DNA from: Rhizobium sp. JAB6
Lineage (GTDB): Bacteria; Pseudomonadota; Alphaproteobacteria; Rhizobiales; Rhizobiaceae
Reading direction: 5' to 3'
DNA: 64,000 nt
NCBI RefSeq assembly: GCF_003024605.1
Contig: NZ_PYJQ01000001.1
Coordinates: forward strand, 343,001-407,000
This document shows positions 16,359-25,816 of this stretch, one piece after another (position 1 is the stretch's first letter; every line of letters begins with the position of its first letter). The notes below the pieces were generated by a model. That model was not told the origin of the DNA. It ran no database searches and was given only the letters and a program-made list of their open reading frames with translations. A program made the translations under genes and the position numbers.

Positions 16359-17633
16359 CTACTCCCGGTTCTGTTTGAGATTCTTGTCCATGTCGCGCAC
16401 CGCTTCAAAGAGTACGGCGGCGCCCATGGCGATGTCGTCATTCTCGGCCCACTCCTCCGCGCAATGGCTGCGGCCTTCCTTGCAGGGCACGAAGATCATG
16501 GCGGCAGGCGCAACCTTGGCGATCCAGGCCGTGTCGTGTCCGGCGCCGGAGGCCATGCGGCGGTGCTTAGCGCCGACCGTGTCGCAGGCGCGCTCGAGCG
16601 TTTCGAGCAGCACCGAAGCGCCCGGCGTCGGCATATTGTCGGAGACGCGCACCGGCGGGTTGATCGTCACGCCGTAATCGGCGGCGATGGTCTTCACCTC
16701 ACCGTCGATCCACGCCAGGAAATCTTCCATGTCGCTGCGGATTTCGGCGCGGCCGTCGATCAGCAGCACGACCTTGGATGGCACGACATTGGCGGCATTC
16801 GGCTCGATGCGGAATTCGCCGACGGTGGCAGCGAAATGGCCCGGAGTCTTCGCCTGCTCTGCTGCCCGTTGGCGGATATCGAGGACCAATTGCGAGGCTG
16901 CCACCAGCGCATCCGCGCGGCGATCCATCGGCGTCGTGCCGGCGTGGTCGGCGCGGCCTTCAACAGTAATTTCAATGCGGGTGATTCCGGCGATCGCGGT
17001 GACGATACCGATATCCTTGTTCTCGGCTTCCAGCACCGGACCCTGCTCGATATGCAGCTCCAGGAACCCGGCGAGATCCGGCCGCTTCTGAGAAAGCAGC
17101 ACGGAGGGATCGCCACCGACCTCGGCAATGCCCTGCCAAAGCGTGCGGTCGCCGCTCACGCGGGAAAGCCACGCCACGGGGATCTGCCCGGTCATGCCGC
17201 GGCTGCCGATGCAGGAGACGCCGAAGATGCTGACTTCCTCAGCCAGGAAATCCACGATCTCCAGATCATGGTCGAGCTCGATGGCGCGATCCTTCAAGGA
17301 GCGCGCCACTTCGAGCGCGGCAATCGTGCCAGCGATACCGTCGAAGCGGCCGCCATCGGGAACCGTGTCGGAATGCGAGCCGACAAGAATCGTGCCGAGG
17401 CACGGCTTGGTGCCGGCGCGCCGGCCGATCAGATTGCCGGCGGCGTCGATGCGGGTCTCAAGCCCTGCCGCCTTCATCCTCGCCTCGATATAGGCACGCC
17501 CTTCGAGGAAGAGCGGCGAGAAGGCGCGGCGCGTCCACGGGTGGCCCGGATCGGTAATCCTTGCCAGCGCCTCGATATCCTCGGCGATACGATCGGCGTT
17601 TACGGGCAGGTTGTGGCGCTTGGTTTCGGTCAT
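16359..17633 (-). CDS. M20-family N-carbamoyl-L-amino acid hydrolase (probable N-carbamoylglutamate amidohydrolase)
   Basis: A 424-residue binuclear-metal amidase of the hydantoinase/carbamoylase group. It has GSHSDTVPDGGRFDG (metal ligand His-Asp), AEEVSIFG (bridging Glu region), HIEQGPVLE, the dimerisation-domain GRADHAGTTPMDRR and SGAGHDTAW. Members hydrolyse N-carbamoyl amino acids, allantoate or ureidopropionate. Context predicts N-carbamoyl-L-glutamate to glutamate, CO2 and ammonia as the final step of the cluster. ATGA overlap with the hydantoinase upstream and 3 bases to the desulfurase show an operon. Confidence 0.82.
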   Translation of the reverse strand: MTETKRHNLPVNADRIAEDIEALARITDPGHPWTRRAFSPLFLEGRAYIEARMKAAGLETRIDAAGNLIGRRAGTKPCLGTILVGSHSDTVPDGGRFDGIAGTIAALEVARSLKDRAIELDHDLEIVDFLAEEVSIFGVSCIGSRGMTGQIPVAWLSRVSGDRTLWQGIAEVGGDPSVLLSQKRPDLAGFLELHIEQGPVLEAENKDIGIVTAIAGITRIEITVEGRADHAGTTPMDRRADALVAASQLVLDIRQRAAEQAKTPGHFAATVGEFRIEPNAANVVPSKVVLLIDGRAEIRSDMEDFLAWIDGEVKTIAADYGVTINPPVRVSDNMPTPGASVLLETLERACDTVGAKHRRMASGAGHDTAWIAKVAPAAMIFVPCKEGRSHCAEEWAENDDIAMGAAVLFEAVRDMDKNLKQNRE

Positions 17634-19015
17634 CGGGCTGCATCTCCGGCAAGAATTTGGCGAGGCAAGGGGCGGACGAAGCTGCCGGAGCCGGGCTCTG
17701 CCAGCACTTTCTGTCCCTCGGTGATCTGCTTGCCTCTAAGATAGGCGGCGGACACAGTCCAGGGCAGGCGGATGCCGTTATAGGGGCTCCATCCCACAAC
17801 ATTGTTGCCGCTCGTCGTCGCGTCATAAACCATTTCGCGCGGTTCCAAAACGACGATATCGGCGTCCTTGCCAGGGGTCAGCGCGCCCTTGATATGATCG
17901 AGGCGGAAATGCTTAGCCGGGTTTTCTGCCATCAGCTTTGCTGCCCAGGTCAGCGGCACGCCGCGTTCTAGAGCACCCTTAACGAAAAGCGGCACCATGA
18001 CCTCCAGGCCCGGTACGCCGGAAGCGTTCGCCAGCATGTCCGGATTGGTTTTGCGGTTTTCCGACCAGCTGACATGATCGGTCGAGACGAGCCAGACATT
18101 GCCTTCCGCCACCTTGCGCCACAAGGTTTCCACTTCGGCGTGCGGGCGGATCGGCGGATTAATTTTCGCCTTGCCGCCGAGACGCCGCACATCATTTTCC
18201 TCGTCAAGCGTCAGATAATGGATGCAGCATTCGACCGTCGCCTCGAAGCCGTCGCGGCGATAGGCGCGGGCGATGTCGTAGCCTCGCCCTAGCGAGCAAT
18301 GCACGACATGGGCCGGGCAGCCGGTATTCGCACCCGTCTCGAAGATCGTGTGCATGGCGAGAAGTTCTGTGATCGGCGGGCGGGAGAGGCCGTGAGCGCG
18401 ATAGTCGATGATGCCGCTTGCCTTTACCTGCTCCATATAGGCGCGCACCGCTTCGTCGTCCTCATTGTGCACGCCGGCAGTCAGGCCTGTCGGCGCGATC
18501 GCGGCAAAGCAGGCGTCAAGCAGGGCAGGCGGAATGCGTGGAAAGCGCTTGGGATCGGTGCCGAAGGTGGAGAACTTGAAGGCGGCGACACCGGCCTCGA
18601 CCATCTCGGCGATGCGCGCCGGACCCTCTTCCGGATCGACGGTGCCGTAGAGGGCGAAGTCGACACGGGATTGCGGCGCGGCATGATCGATTTTCTTCTT
18701 CACCGCCGCTGCCGAGCAGACGAGATTGCCTTCGTCATAGGGCATGTCGACAATGGTGGTGACGCCGCCGGCGGCTGCCGAGCGGGTCGACCAGATGAAA
18801 TCCTCCTGGTCCTTCTGCGAGAGGGAGTGAACCTGCGCGTCGATCGCACCCGGCAGGATCAGCGCCTTGCCGAGCAGGTGCCGCTCGCGCGCTGCCGGCG
18901 GCACGCCGATGCCGATTTCGGCTATCTTGCCGTCGCGCACGGCAACATAGCCGGCTTCCACGATGCGTTCAGGCAGAACCACGGTGCCTTGCAGAACAAG
19001 ATCGAAATCGGCCAT
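17630..19015 (-). CDS. Dihydropyrimidinase/hydantoinase-like amidohydrolase (probable hydantoin-5-propionate hydrolase)
   Basis: A 461-residue metal-dependent amidohydrolase. Visible are the domain start GAIDAQVHS, the likely carbamylated lysine in FKFSTFG, GVHNEDDE, HVVHCS, the C-terminal VSTDHVSW aspartate and ALTPGKDADIVVLEP. The usual first metal motif HxH reads Q61-V-H63, losing one histidine, as also happens in some divergent hydantoinases. Predicted step: ring opening of hydantoin-5-propionate to N-carbamoyl-L-glutamate. It is 26 bases downstream of the lyase and overlaps the carbamoylase by 4 bases. Confidence 0.8.
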   Translation of the reverse strand: MADFDLVLQGTVVLPERIVEAGYVAVRDGKIAEIGIGVPPAARERHLLGKALILPGAIDAQVHSLSQKDQEDFIWSTRSAAAGGVTTIVDMPYDEGNLVCSAAAVKKKIDHAAPQSRVDFALYGTVDPEEGPARIAEMVEAGVAAFKFSTFGTDPKRFPRIPPALLDACFAAIAPTGLTAGVHNEDDEAVRAYMEQVKASGIIDYRAHGLSRPPITELLAMHTIFETGANTGCPAHVVHCSLGRGYDIARAYRRDGFEATVECCIHYLTLDEENDVRRLGGKAKINPPIRPHAEVETLWRKVAEGNVWLVSTDHVSWSENRKTNPDMLANASGVPGLEVMVPLFVKGALERGVPLTWAAKLMAENPAKHFRLDHIKGALTPGKDADIVVLEPREMVYDATTSGNNVVGWSPYNGIRLPWTVSAAYLRGKQITEGQKVLAEPGSGSFVRPLPRQILAGDAAR

Positions 19016-19041
19016 GTGCGTTCCCTCCGCGCGTCGTTGAT

Positions 19042-20625
19042 TCAGATGGCGACGGTGTCGCGATAAAGCCGCTCTTCGACCCGCTCCAGCGAGCCGAGCG
19101 CGAAGAAATCATCATAGGCGAGGATCGGCTTGTGAGCGATCAATTCTGAAACGAAAGCCTCCGAGCCCAGTTCCTCCTCGATCGCCTCGACTTCGGCCGA
19201 AAGCGGCCGATCGACGACATAGAAGTCGGCATGCTTGCGCACGACATCGTAGAGCATGCGCGCCACGCCTTCCGGCTTGTCGCCGAGAATGTCCATCGCC
19301 TGTGCGGACAATAGGGCTTCAAGCGCGGCCAGACGCTTCAGCGCCCGCATCTGCCGCTCGAAACGCTCGATGACAAGAGGCAGGAAGGCAGCTTCGTCTT
19401 CCATGCCGGCCGCAACCACCAGCGACTGCGCCGAGACTGGATTGGACATAGAGAGAACACGCGAGAAGATCTCGCCGGCTAGCTTGATGATCGGGCCGAA
19501 ACCGGTCGCGATCCTGCCTTCCGGCACAAGATTGACGGGCAGGCCGCGCCGCTGACCATTGCCGAGCAGGACGCAGCGGTTGAAGGCGTTGCGGGCAGCA
19601 TGGGCCATGCAGATGACGGCGGCTTCCAGCAGCACGGTGACGTCGAGCGGGAGAGAGCCGCCGGAGGTCATCACACGCCCGTCAACGATGACCGGATTGT
19701 CGTCCGAGCGGCCGGTGGCAGCGAGAATCTTGTGGCCGGCCGTCAAGAGGTTTTCGATGACGGCGCCGAAGACCTGGGCGATCATGCGCAGGCTCAGCGG
19801 GTCCTGCACATGGGTTGCGACCGGCCAGGGCCATTCATCCGAAGCGTTGCAGAGCCAGGCGCCGATCAGGGCCTCCCGGGCGGTGCCGACATGGCGCACG
19901 GAAATCCATGGATCGCGTGAGGCGCCGAGCGCGCCGGCGGCCATCATGCCGGTTGCTAGCAGCACCCGGATGGAGGCGGCGGCATTGCGGGTGGTTTCTG
20001 CGGCGGCGGCGAAGCTGACCGCATTGACGCTGAGCGAAGCCAGGCTGTCGCGCGGCATCATCCTGACGGGAGCGATACCGGCTGCATCGAAGGCATCGGC
20101 CGCCTGCATGCGGCGGCCGCGATAGACGGCCTCGCCAACGCCGGTCAGAACCGCGCCGATCTGCCCCATCAGGCCGATATCCGCGCAGCCGATCGAGCCC
20201 GTGCGCCTGACGACAGGAATGACATCAGCGCTCAGCAGCTGCAGATAGGCCTGGATCAGCTCCTGCGAACAGCCGACCTGGCCGGTGAGCGCGGTGTTGA
20301 CCCGGATCGCCATGGCATTGCGCACGACCGACATGGAGAAGGGGGCGCCCGTGCCGAAATGATGGGCGCGCACGAGGCCAAGATTGAAGGCATCGAGATC
20401 TTCCGGAGACCACTCGATATCCTTCATGGCGCCGACGCCGGTGGTGGAGCCGTAGACCGGCATGCCGGATTGGATCGTGCTTTCAAGAACGCTGCGCGCC
20501 AGCCGCACCCGCGCCATGCCGGCTTCTGATGCGGAGGGCAGCGCGGCGCCCGCGCCGATCCGCACCAGATCGCTGAACCCCAGGGGCTGCCCGGTGAGTT
20601 CGATGCCGGCTCTCTGACGCTCCAT
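19042..20625 (-). CDS. MIO-less HAL/PAL-family lyase, probable ergothionase
   Basis: A 527-residue member of the aromatic amino acid lyase fold. The catalytic Tyr loop YGSTTGVG (Tyr58) is kept, but the Ala-Ser-Gly triad that forms the MIO cofactor in histidine ammonia-lyase (near 142-144) is Cys-Ala-Asp here (147-149, in GSIGCADIG). It therefore cannot form MIO and is not a histidine ammonia-lyase. Ergothionase, which eliminates trimethylamine from ergothioneine to give thiourocanate, is a relative that does not need MIO. Start 20625 (MERQRAG) has AAGGAGA nine bases upstream; the frame extends to 20685 without a ribosome site. First gene of the cluster. Confidence 0.8.
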   Translation of the reverse strand: MERQRAGIELTGQPLGFSDLVRIGAGAALPSASEAGMARVRLARSVLESTIQSGMPVYGSTTGVGAMKDIEWSPEDLDAFNLGLVRAHHFGTGAPFSMSVVRNAMAIRVNTALTGQVGCSQELIQAYLQLLSADVIPVVRRTGSIGCADIGLMGQIGAVLTGVGEAVYRGRRMQAADAFDAAGIAPVRMMPRDSLASLSVNAVSFAAAAETTRNAAASIRVLLATGMMAAGALGASRDPWISVRHVGTAREALIGAWLCNASDEWPWPVATHVQDPLSLRMIAQVFGAVIENLLTAGHKILAATGRSDDNPVIVDGRVMTSGGSLPLDVTVLLEAAVICMAHAARNAFNRCVLLGNGQRRGLPVNLVPEGRIATGFGPIIKLAGEIFSRVLSMSNPVSAQSLVVAAGMEDEAAFLPLVIERFERQMRALKRLAALEALLSAQAMDILGDKPEGVARMLYDVVRKHADFYVVDRPLSAEVEAIEEELGSEAFVSELIAHKPILAYDDFFALGSLERVEERLYRDTVAI

Positions 20626-20903
20626 GTCTTTTGTTCTCCTTTTCCGCAAGGCTATGCGAGCCTCATCGCTAATGGGATATCCCAAATGGCGAACACCTGA
20701 TATGCCGTGCGAGCGGGAGTACTCGCAACGCAGGCAGCCTCATCATGCATTATAGCCGAAAGAGAGACATCCGCTCCCGTCGCGCCGGCGCTTTTAAATT
20801 CAGCACGGCCCGATTATTCGGGCTCGATCAGGCAGGATTGACGAATGGACACTGCAGCCGTTTCTATGCGGAACGATCGGTCAACATCCGGAAAGTCATT
20901 GCG

Positions 20904-21236
20904 ATGAAGATTCCTGAACTGCCTTTTACGGTAACCAATTGGGATGAGGTTGCTGCCACCAGGCATGCGGGCGAAAGCGGCCATGCGCTCTGGAAGACAG
21001 TGAACATCGGAGACATCCGCGTTCGGATTGTTGAATATACGCCCGGCTATGTTGCCGATCACTGGTGCGATCGCGGCCATATCATCTACGTGATCGAGGG
21101 GGAATTAATTTCCGAGTTGAAGGATGGGCGGATATCGATCCTCACTCCGGGCATGAGCTATCAAGTGTCCGATTTTGGCGACGCCGCGCACCGGTCATCG
21201 ACAAAGACAGGCGTCAAGTTATTCATCGTCGACTAG
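20904..21236 (+). CDS. DHCW-motif-type cupin protein
   Basis: A 110-residue single-cupin protein, conserved in proteobacteria: PFTVTNWDEV start, YTPGYVADHWCDRGHIIYV, EGELISELKDGR and the ILTPGMSYQVSDFGDAAHRSST second motif. D-H-W-C and the H of AHRSS are candidate metal ligands. The frame runs back to 20745, but only 20904 gives the family N-terminus. Divergent from the lyase across a gap of about 280 bases, which holds no other feature I can see. The TAG stop (21234-21236) is made by the edge of the following repeat. Function unknown. Confidence 0.8.
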   Translation: MKIPELPFTVTNWDEVAATRHAGESGHALWKTVNIGDIRVRIVEYTPGYVADHWCDRGHIIYVIEGELISELKDGRISILTPGMSYQVSDFGDAAHRSSTKTGVKLFIVD

Positions 21237-21347
21237 AGCCGAATGATTATAGATCGGATCAATCTACAATCTGAATCCGCTCTAGAATCAAAGAAGTAGA
21301 GCATGATATCGCCCAAAAACCGCGCATACTTTTCGGTGTTATGCTCT
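21233..21347 (+). repeat. Rhizobial intergenic palindromic repeat, copy 3
   Basis: Starts CTAGAGCC, carries the diverged dyad TATAGATC/..TCTACA, then CTGAATCCGCTCTAG and ends ATGCTCT. More diverged than copies 1 and 2. Its CTAG supplies the stop codon of the cupin gene. It lies between the accessory block and ubiB. Confidence 0.88.
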
Positions 21348-21415
21348 GAAATCGCGCCGGGGAGAAACTGAACTTGGCTGACGTGCCTGCTGTAGCCGCA
21401 ATAGGCGGCCGCAGC

Positions 21416-22990
21416 TCAACTCAGATGCCAGGCGATGTAGAGCAGCGTCAGCGCGATCACCCATAGCGCGCGCCGGCCGGAGCGGCTGTGCTTGGCCTCG
21501 GCCTTGCCGATCGCCTCGGCGGTCTGCGGATCGAAGCGCAGGCCGTTTTCGCTCATATGCAGCAGTTCGTGGTGGAATTTCTCGGTCTTGGCGGCAATTT
21601 CTGGTGCGGCTTCGGCGAGCTTCACCGCCGCTTTCAAGCCATCCTTCAGATCGGTCATGATCCGCTTCGGGCCGAGATTGGTGCGGATCCAGTCGCCGAC
21701 CACCGGTTCGGATGCCTTCCACATGTTGAAGCGCGGATTGAGCATGCGCGAGACGCCCTCCACCACGACCATGGTCTTCTGCAGCATGACCAGCTCGGGT
21801 CGGGTCTCCATGTCGAAGAGTTCGGTCACCTCGAAGAGCAGGGTCAGAAGCTTGCCCATGGAAATGGTTTCGGCCGGCTGGCCATGGATCGGCTCGCCGA
21901 TGGCACGGATGGCCTGCGCAAAGCTTTCTATATTGTGATGGGCGGGTACGTAGCCGGCTTCGAAATGTACTTCGGCGACCCTGATATAATCGCGGGTGAT
22001 GAAGCCGTAGAGGATTTCGGCAAGGAAGCGGCGTTCCTTCTTCCCCAATCGCCCGACAATCCCCATGTCGACGGCAACGATCATGCCCGCTGCATCGACG
22101 AAGAGATTGCCGGGGTGCATGTCGGCATGGAAGAAGCCGTCGCGCAGTGTGTGACGCAGGAAGGACTGGATCAGCGTATCGGCAAGCGCGTTGAGATCGT
22201 GTCCGGCCGCTTTTAAGCCCTCGACGTCCGACATCTTCACGCCGTCGATCCACTCCATGGTGATGACGTCGCGCCCAGTACGTTCCCAATCGACCTTCGG
22301 AACGCGAAAGCCCGGATCCTTGTCGGTGTTTTCAGCAATTTCAGAGAGCGCGGCGGCCTCCAGCCGCAGATCCATCTCCACCTTGGTGGTCTGCTCGAGT
22401 GTCTTCGTCACTTCCACGGGCCGAAGGCGCCGGCTGGAGGGCATGAAGCGCTCCTGCAGCCGTGATACGAGATACATCGCCTTGATGTCGTTGGAAAAGC
22501 GCTGGCGCACGCCAGGCCGGACCACCTTGACGGCAACGCGCTTGCGGCCCTCTGCCGTCTTGATTTCGGCCGGATGCACCTGTGCTATCGAGGCGGCGGC
22601 GATCGGCTGGCCGAAGCTGGCGTAGAGATCGTCGATCCGCCGGCCGAGCGAAGACTCGATGGCCGCCGTTGCCGTCTCATGCGGAAAGAAGGCCATCCGG
22701 TCCTGCAGCTTCGACAGGTCGTTCGCCATCTCCACGCCGACGACATCGGGTCGGGTCGCCAGGAACTGGCCGATCTTCACATAGGAGGGGCCGAGCCGCT
22801 CGACCGCTTGTGCCAGACGGTCGCTGCGGGCCTGGCTCTTCGCCTTTCGGCGCGCAAAGATGCTGACGAAGGACTTGGCGAGGCTGATGGAGGGCGGCAG
22901 CCCTTCCGACGGCAGCGCCATGACCACGCCTTCGCGCACCAGCACCCAGCCGACCCGAACAAGGCCGAAATATGCGCTGAAAGCACTCAT
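21416..22990 (-). CDS. ubiB: UbiB-family atypical kinase/ATPase for ubiquinone synthesis
   Basis: A 524-residue ABC1/ADCK/UbiB protein needed for coenzyme Q production, membrane bound by C-terminal hydrophobic segments (ALWVIALTLLYIAWHL). The family features are complete: KIGQFLATRPD (KxGQ), the Ala-rich loop AAASIAQVH in place of a P-loop, VAVKVVRPG (lysine), the ExD-region glutamate and HADMHPGN. It follows ubiE on the same strand after 62 bases, so the pair is likely cotranscribed. Confidence 0.96.
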   Translation of the reverse strand: MSAFSAYFGLVRVGWVLVREGVVMALPSEGLPPSISLAKSFVSIFARRKAKSQARSDRLAQAVERLGPSYVKIGQFLATRPDVVGVEMANDLSKLQDRMAFFPHETATAAIESSLGRRIDDLYASFGQPIAAASIAQVHPAEIKTAEGRKRVAVKVVRPGVRQRFSNDIKAMYLVSRLQERFMPSSRRLRPVEVTKTLEQTTKVEMDLRLEAAALSEIAENTDKDPGFRVPKVDWERTGRDVITMEWIDGVKMSDVEGLKAAGHDLNALADTLIQSFLRHTLRDGFFHADMHPGNLFVDAAGMIVAVDMGIVGRLGKKERRFLAEILYGFITRDYIRVAEVHFEAGYVPAHHNIESFAQAIRAIGEPIHGQPAETISMGKLLTLLFEVTELFDMETRPELVMLQKTMVVVEGVSRMLNPRFNMWKASEPVVGDWIRTNLGPKRIMTDLKDGLKAAVKLAEAAPEIAAKTEKFHHELLHMSENGLRFDPQTAEAIGKAEAKHSRSGRRALWVIALTLLYIAWHLS

Positions 22991-23052
22991 ATCGTCTCAA
23001 GGTCTCGGAATGTGGAGGCCATCAGCCGCATCGGGTGACTGGATATCATGCT

Positions 23053-23829
23053 TCAGAGCTTCCAGCCGGAATGCAGCGCGGCGATGCCGCCGGTGTAGTT
23101 GGTGAAGTTCACGCGCGAGAAGCCGGCCTCGCGGATCATCGTTGCGAAATCCTGCTGGTTGGGGAACTTGCGGATCGATTCCACCAAATATTGATAGGGC
23201 TCGGCATCGCCGGTGATCGCCTTGCCGAACTTCGGAATGGCGTTGAAGGACCAGGCGTCATAGACGCGGTCGAGCAACGGCAGGTCGACTTCGGAGAATT
23301 CGAGCACGAGCAGCCGTCCGCCGCGCTTCAGCACGCGATAAGCCTCCTTCAATGCCACATCGATATGCGGGACGTTGCGGATACCGAAAGCGATCGTATA
23401 GGCGTCGAAGGAGTTCGGCTCGAAAGGCAATTCCTCGGCATTCGCCTCGACGAAGGTGAGGTTGTCGGAAAGCTTCTTTCTCTCAGCACGTTCGGCGCCG
23501 ACGGCCAGCATCGAGCCGTTGATGTCGAGCACCGTTGCATGTGCCAGCCGGTTCGAGGCTTCCACGATGCGGAAGGCGATATCGCCCGTGCCGCCGGCAA
23601 CGTCGAGCACCTTGTAGGCAGGGTCCTTGCGCGGGTTGAGCGCCGATATCATCGCGTCCTTCCAGGCGCGGTGCATGCCCATGGACATGACGTCGTTCAT
23701 GACATCGTAGCGCTTGGCGACCTTGTGGAACACCTCGTTGACGAGGCCCTGCTTTTCGCCATCGGCTACTTCGCGGAAACCGTAGGATGTTTCCATGCCG
23801 CCATCGGCGGAGGTGCGGCTTTCTGCCAT
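23053..23829 (-). CDS. ubiE: Demethylmenaquinone/2-methoxy-6-polyprenyl-benzoquinol methyltransferase
   Basis: C-methylation step of ubiquinone synthesis, SAM dependent. The 258 residues carry both UbiE signatures: [17 protein letters not shown] near residue 38 and [18 protein letters not shown] near 160, with the SAM loop [12 protein letters not shown] between. Start 23829 has GGAG ten bases upstream. Divergent from mutM, with a repeat element in the gap. Confidence 0.96.
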   Translation of the reverse strand: MAESRTSADGGMETSYGFREVADGEKQGLVNEVFHKVAKRYDVMNDVMSMGMHRAWKDAMISALNPRKDPAYKVLDVAGGTGDIAFRIVEASNRLAHATVLDINGSMLAVGAERAERKKLSDNLTFVEANAEELPFEPNSFDAYTIAFGIRNVPHIDVALKEAYRVLKRGGRLLVLEFSEVDLPLLDRVYDAWSFNAIPKFGKAITGDAEPYQYLVESIRKFPNQQDFATMIREAGFSRVNFTNYTGGIAALHSGWKL

Positions 23830-23845
23830 CGGCTCAACTCCGTTA

Positions 23846-23954
23846 CGCTCTAGCGCCGCGCGTCACGATGTGACGCGCAAGGGTCGCTGCAGCACTTTAA
23901 ACCTGCTGCATAATCGATCCCCAAATCGATGCCGATCCAAGGAATTACGCAGTA
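23846..23954 (-). repeat. Rhizobial palindromic repeat between ubiE and mutM
   Basis: Contains GCGCGTCA-CGATG-TGACGCGC (23858-23878), then GCAGCA/TGCTGC arms and the AAATCGATGCCGATCC..GGAATTACGCAGTA block that recurs in Rhizobium intergenic DNA. It also has a CTCTAG edge at its ubiE side. The rest of the 246-base ubiE-mutM gap should hold both promoters. Confidence 0.7.
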
Positions 23955-24075
23955 TTCAGCGGCGGACCATAGCGAAATCGCATTTGCCACGCTATCTCAT
24001 CAGCCTGATCACCGGCCGCAATGCCTTGGGCTATAGCTCAGATCATAAGCGGTTGAAACATAAAGATGGATAGCA

Positions 24076-24966
24076 ATGCCGGAATTACCAGAGGTCGAAA
24101 CCGTGAGACGGGGCCTTGTGCCTTCCATGGAAGGTGCTGTCCTGAAGGAACTGGAACTGCGCCGCAACGATCTGCGCTTTCCGTTCCCGGCCGATTTCGC
24201 GCAGGCCGTTTCGGGGCGTGGCATCGCATCGCTGTCGCGCCGTGCCAAATACCTGCTGATCGATCTCGAAGACGGCAATACGATCATCGCCCATCTCGGC
24301 ATGTCCGGTTCGTTCCGGATCGAGGAGGGCGTGACGGCCGGGGCGCCCGGAACCTTCCATCATCCCCGCTCCAAGGACGAGAAGCACGATCATGTCGTCT
24401 TCCATCTGGCGGGCGCAAGCGGCGATGCGCGCGTCATCTATAATGACCCGCGGCGGTTCGGTTTCATGGATCTCGTCCGGCGGGCCGAGATGGCCGGCCA
24501 CCCCTTCTTCCGTGATCTCGGGCCGGAACCAACGGGCAATGAACTGAGCGCCGATTACCTGGCTAAGCGCTTTGGCGGCAAGGCACAGCCGCTGAAGAGC
24601 GCGCTGCTCGACCAGAAGAACATCGCCGGTCTCGGCAATATATATGTATGCGAGGCGTTGTGGCGCTCTCATCTGTCGCCGTTGCGCGCCGCCGGGACGC
24701 TTGTCACGGACGCCGGCAGGCCGACGGAGGCACTGTTCGCGCTTGTCGACGCTATCCGCGGGGTCATCGCCGATGCGATCGCCGCAGGCGGCTCGTCGCT
24801 GCGCGACCATATCCAGACGGACGGTTCGCTCGGCTATTTCCAGCACTCCTTTTCCGTCTATGATCGTGAAGCGCAGCCTTGCAGTACGCCCGGCTGCGGC
24901 GGTACGGTCAGTCGCATCGTCCAGGCGGGGCGCTCTTCTTTCTATTGCGCTTCCTGCCAAGGCTGA
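24076..24966 (+). CDS. mutM: Formamidopyrimidine-DNA glycosylase
   Basis: Removes 8-oxoguanine and formamidopyrimidine from DNA, and nicks the abasic site. The 296 residues begin [14 protein letters not shown] (Pro2 nucleophile, Glu3). They contain the helix-two-turn-helix region [20 protein letters not shown] and end with the zinc finger C-x2..4-C-x16-C-x2-C ([10 protein letters not shown] ... YCASC). Full family complement, nothing missing. Confidence 0.97.
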   Translation: MPELPEVETVRRGLVPSMEGAVLKELELRRNDLRFPFPADFAQAVSGRGIASLSRRAKYLLIDLEDGNTIIAHLGMSGSFRIEEGVTAGAPGTFHHPRSKDEKHDHVVFHLAGASGDARVIYNDPRRFGFMDLVRRAEMAGHPFFRDLGPEPTGNELSADYLAKRFGGKAQPLKSALLDQKNIAGLGNIYVCEALWRSHLSPLRAAGTLVTDAGRPTEALFALVDAIRGVIADAIAAGGSSLRDHIQTDGSLGYFQHSFSVYDREAQPCSTPGCGGTVSRIVQAGRSSFYCASCQG

Positions 24967-24999
24967 TTGTTGGGCCAAAGCTGACAAAGGGAGAGAGAC

Positions 25000-25773
25000 G
25001 TGGCTTACGAAACCCTCATCGTCGAAATACATGGGGCCGTCGGCCTCATCCGGATCAATCGGCCGCAGGCGCTGAATGCGCTGAATTCAACGGTCCTCTC
25101 CGAGCTGAAGCAAGCCTATGCCGCTCTTCATCTTGACGATGCCATCGGCGCGATCGTGCTCACCGGCTCGGAAAAGGCCTTTGCCGCCGGCGCCGATATC
25201 AAGGAAATGCAGTCGCTGGATTTCGTCGACGCCTATAAGAACGACTTCTTCAGCGGCTGGGCCGAGATTGCCAATGCTCGCAAGCCTGTCATCGCCGCGG
25301 TCAGCGGCTTTGCGCTTGGTGGCGGCTGCGAAGTGGCGATGATGTGCGATTTCATCATCGCCTCGGAAACCGCCAAATTCGGCCAGCCGGAAATTACGCT
25401 CGGCGTCATCCCTGGCATGGGCGGCTCACAGCGTCTCACGCGCGCTGTCGGCAAGGCGAAGGCGATGGACCTCATATTGACGGGCCGAATGATGGATGCC
25501 GCGGAAGCGGAGCGCTCCGGCCTTGTGGCGCGCGTCGTGCCGGCGGACAAGCTGATGGAGGAAGCGTTGGCCGCCGCCGCCAAGATCGCCTCTCATTCGC
25601 GTCCTTCGGTGCTGATGGCCAAAGAGGCGGTCAACCGTGCTTTCGAGGCCACGCTCGAGGAGGGGCTGCGCTTCGAACGCCGCCTGTTCCATAGCCTGTT
25701 CGCCACGCAGGATCAGAAGGAGGGCATGACGGCCTTCGTCGAGAAGCGCAAGCCAGCCTTCAAGAACCGGTAG
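25000..25773 (+). CDS. Enoyl-CoA hydratase
   Basis: A 257-residue crotonase-fold protein, probably a short-chain enoyl-CoA hydratase of beta-oxidation. It has the oxyanion-hole segments [11 protein letters not shown] and [16 protein letters not shown], and both catalytic glutamates in place ([19 protein letters not shown] and the earlier LGGGCE). Ribosome site GGGAGAGA. Same strand as mutM after 33 bases, in the order mutM / enoyl-CoA hydratase / rpsT / dnaA known from rhizobia. Confidence 0.93.
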   Translation: MAYETLIVEIHGAVGLIRINRPQALNALNSTVLSELKQAYAALHLDDAIGAIVLTGSEKAFAAGADIKEMQSLDFVDAYKNDFFSGWAEIANARKPVIAAVSGFALGGGCEVAMMCDFIIASETAKFGQPEITLGVIPGMGGSQRLTRAVGKAKAMDLILTGRMMDAAEAERSGLVARVVPADKLMEEALAAAAKIASHSRPSVLMAKEAVNRAFEATLEEGLRFERRLFHSLFATQDQKEGMTAFVEKRKPAFKNR

Positions 25774-25816
25774 GGACCAAGATTCCGGAATTACGCGGGT
25801 TTGGCGAGAATCCGCG

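Noticed and set aside
13072..20685. Canonical histidine utilisation (hutH/hutU) operon
   Set aside because: The lyase lacks the MIO triad, the urocanase lacks the signature Cys, hutI/hutG/hutC are absent, and hydantoin-pathway hydrolases plus DUF917 are present instead.
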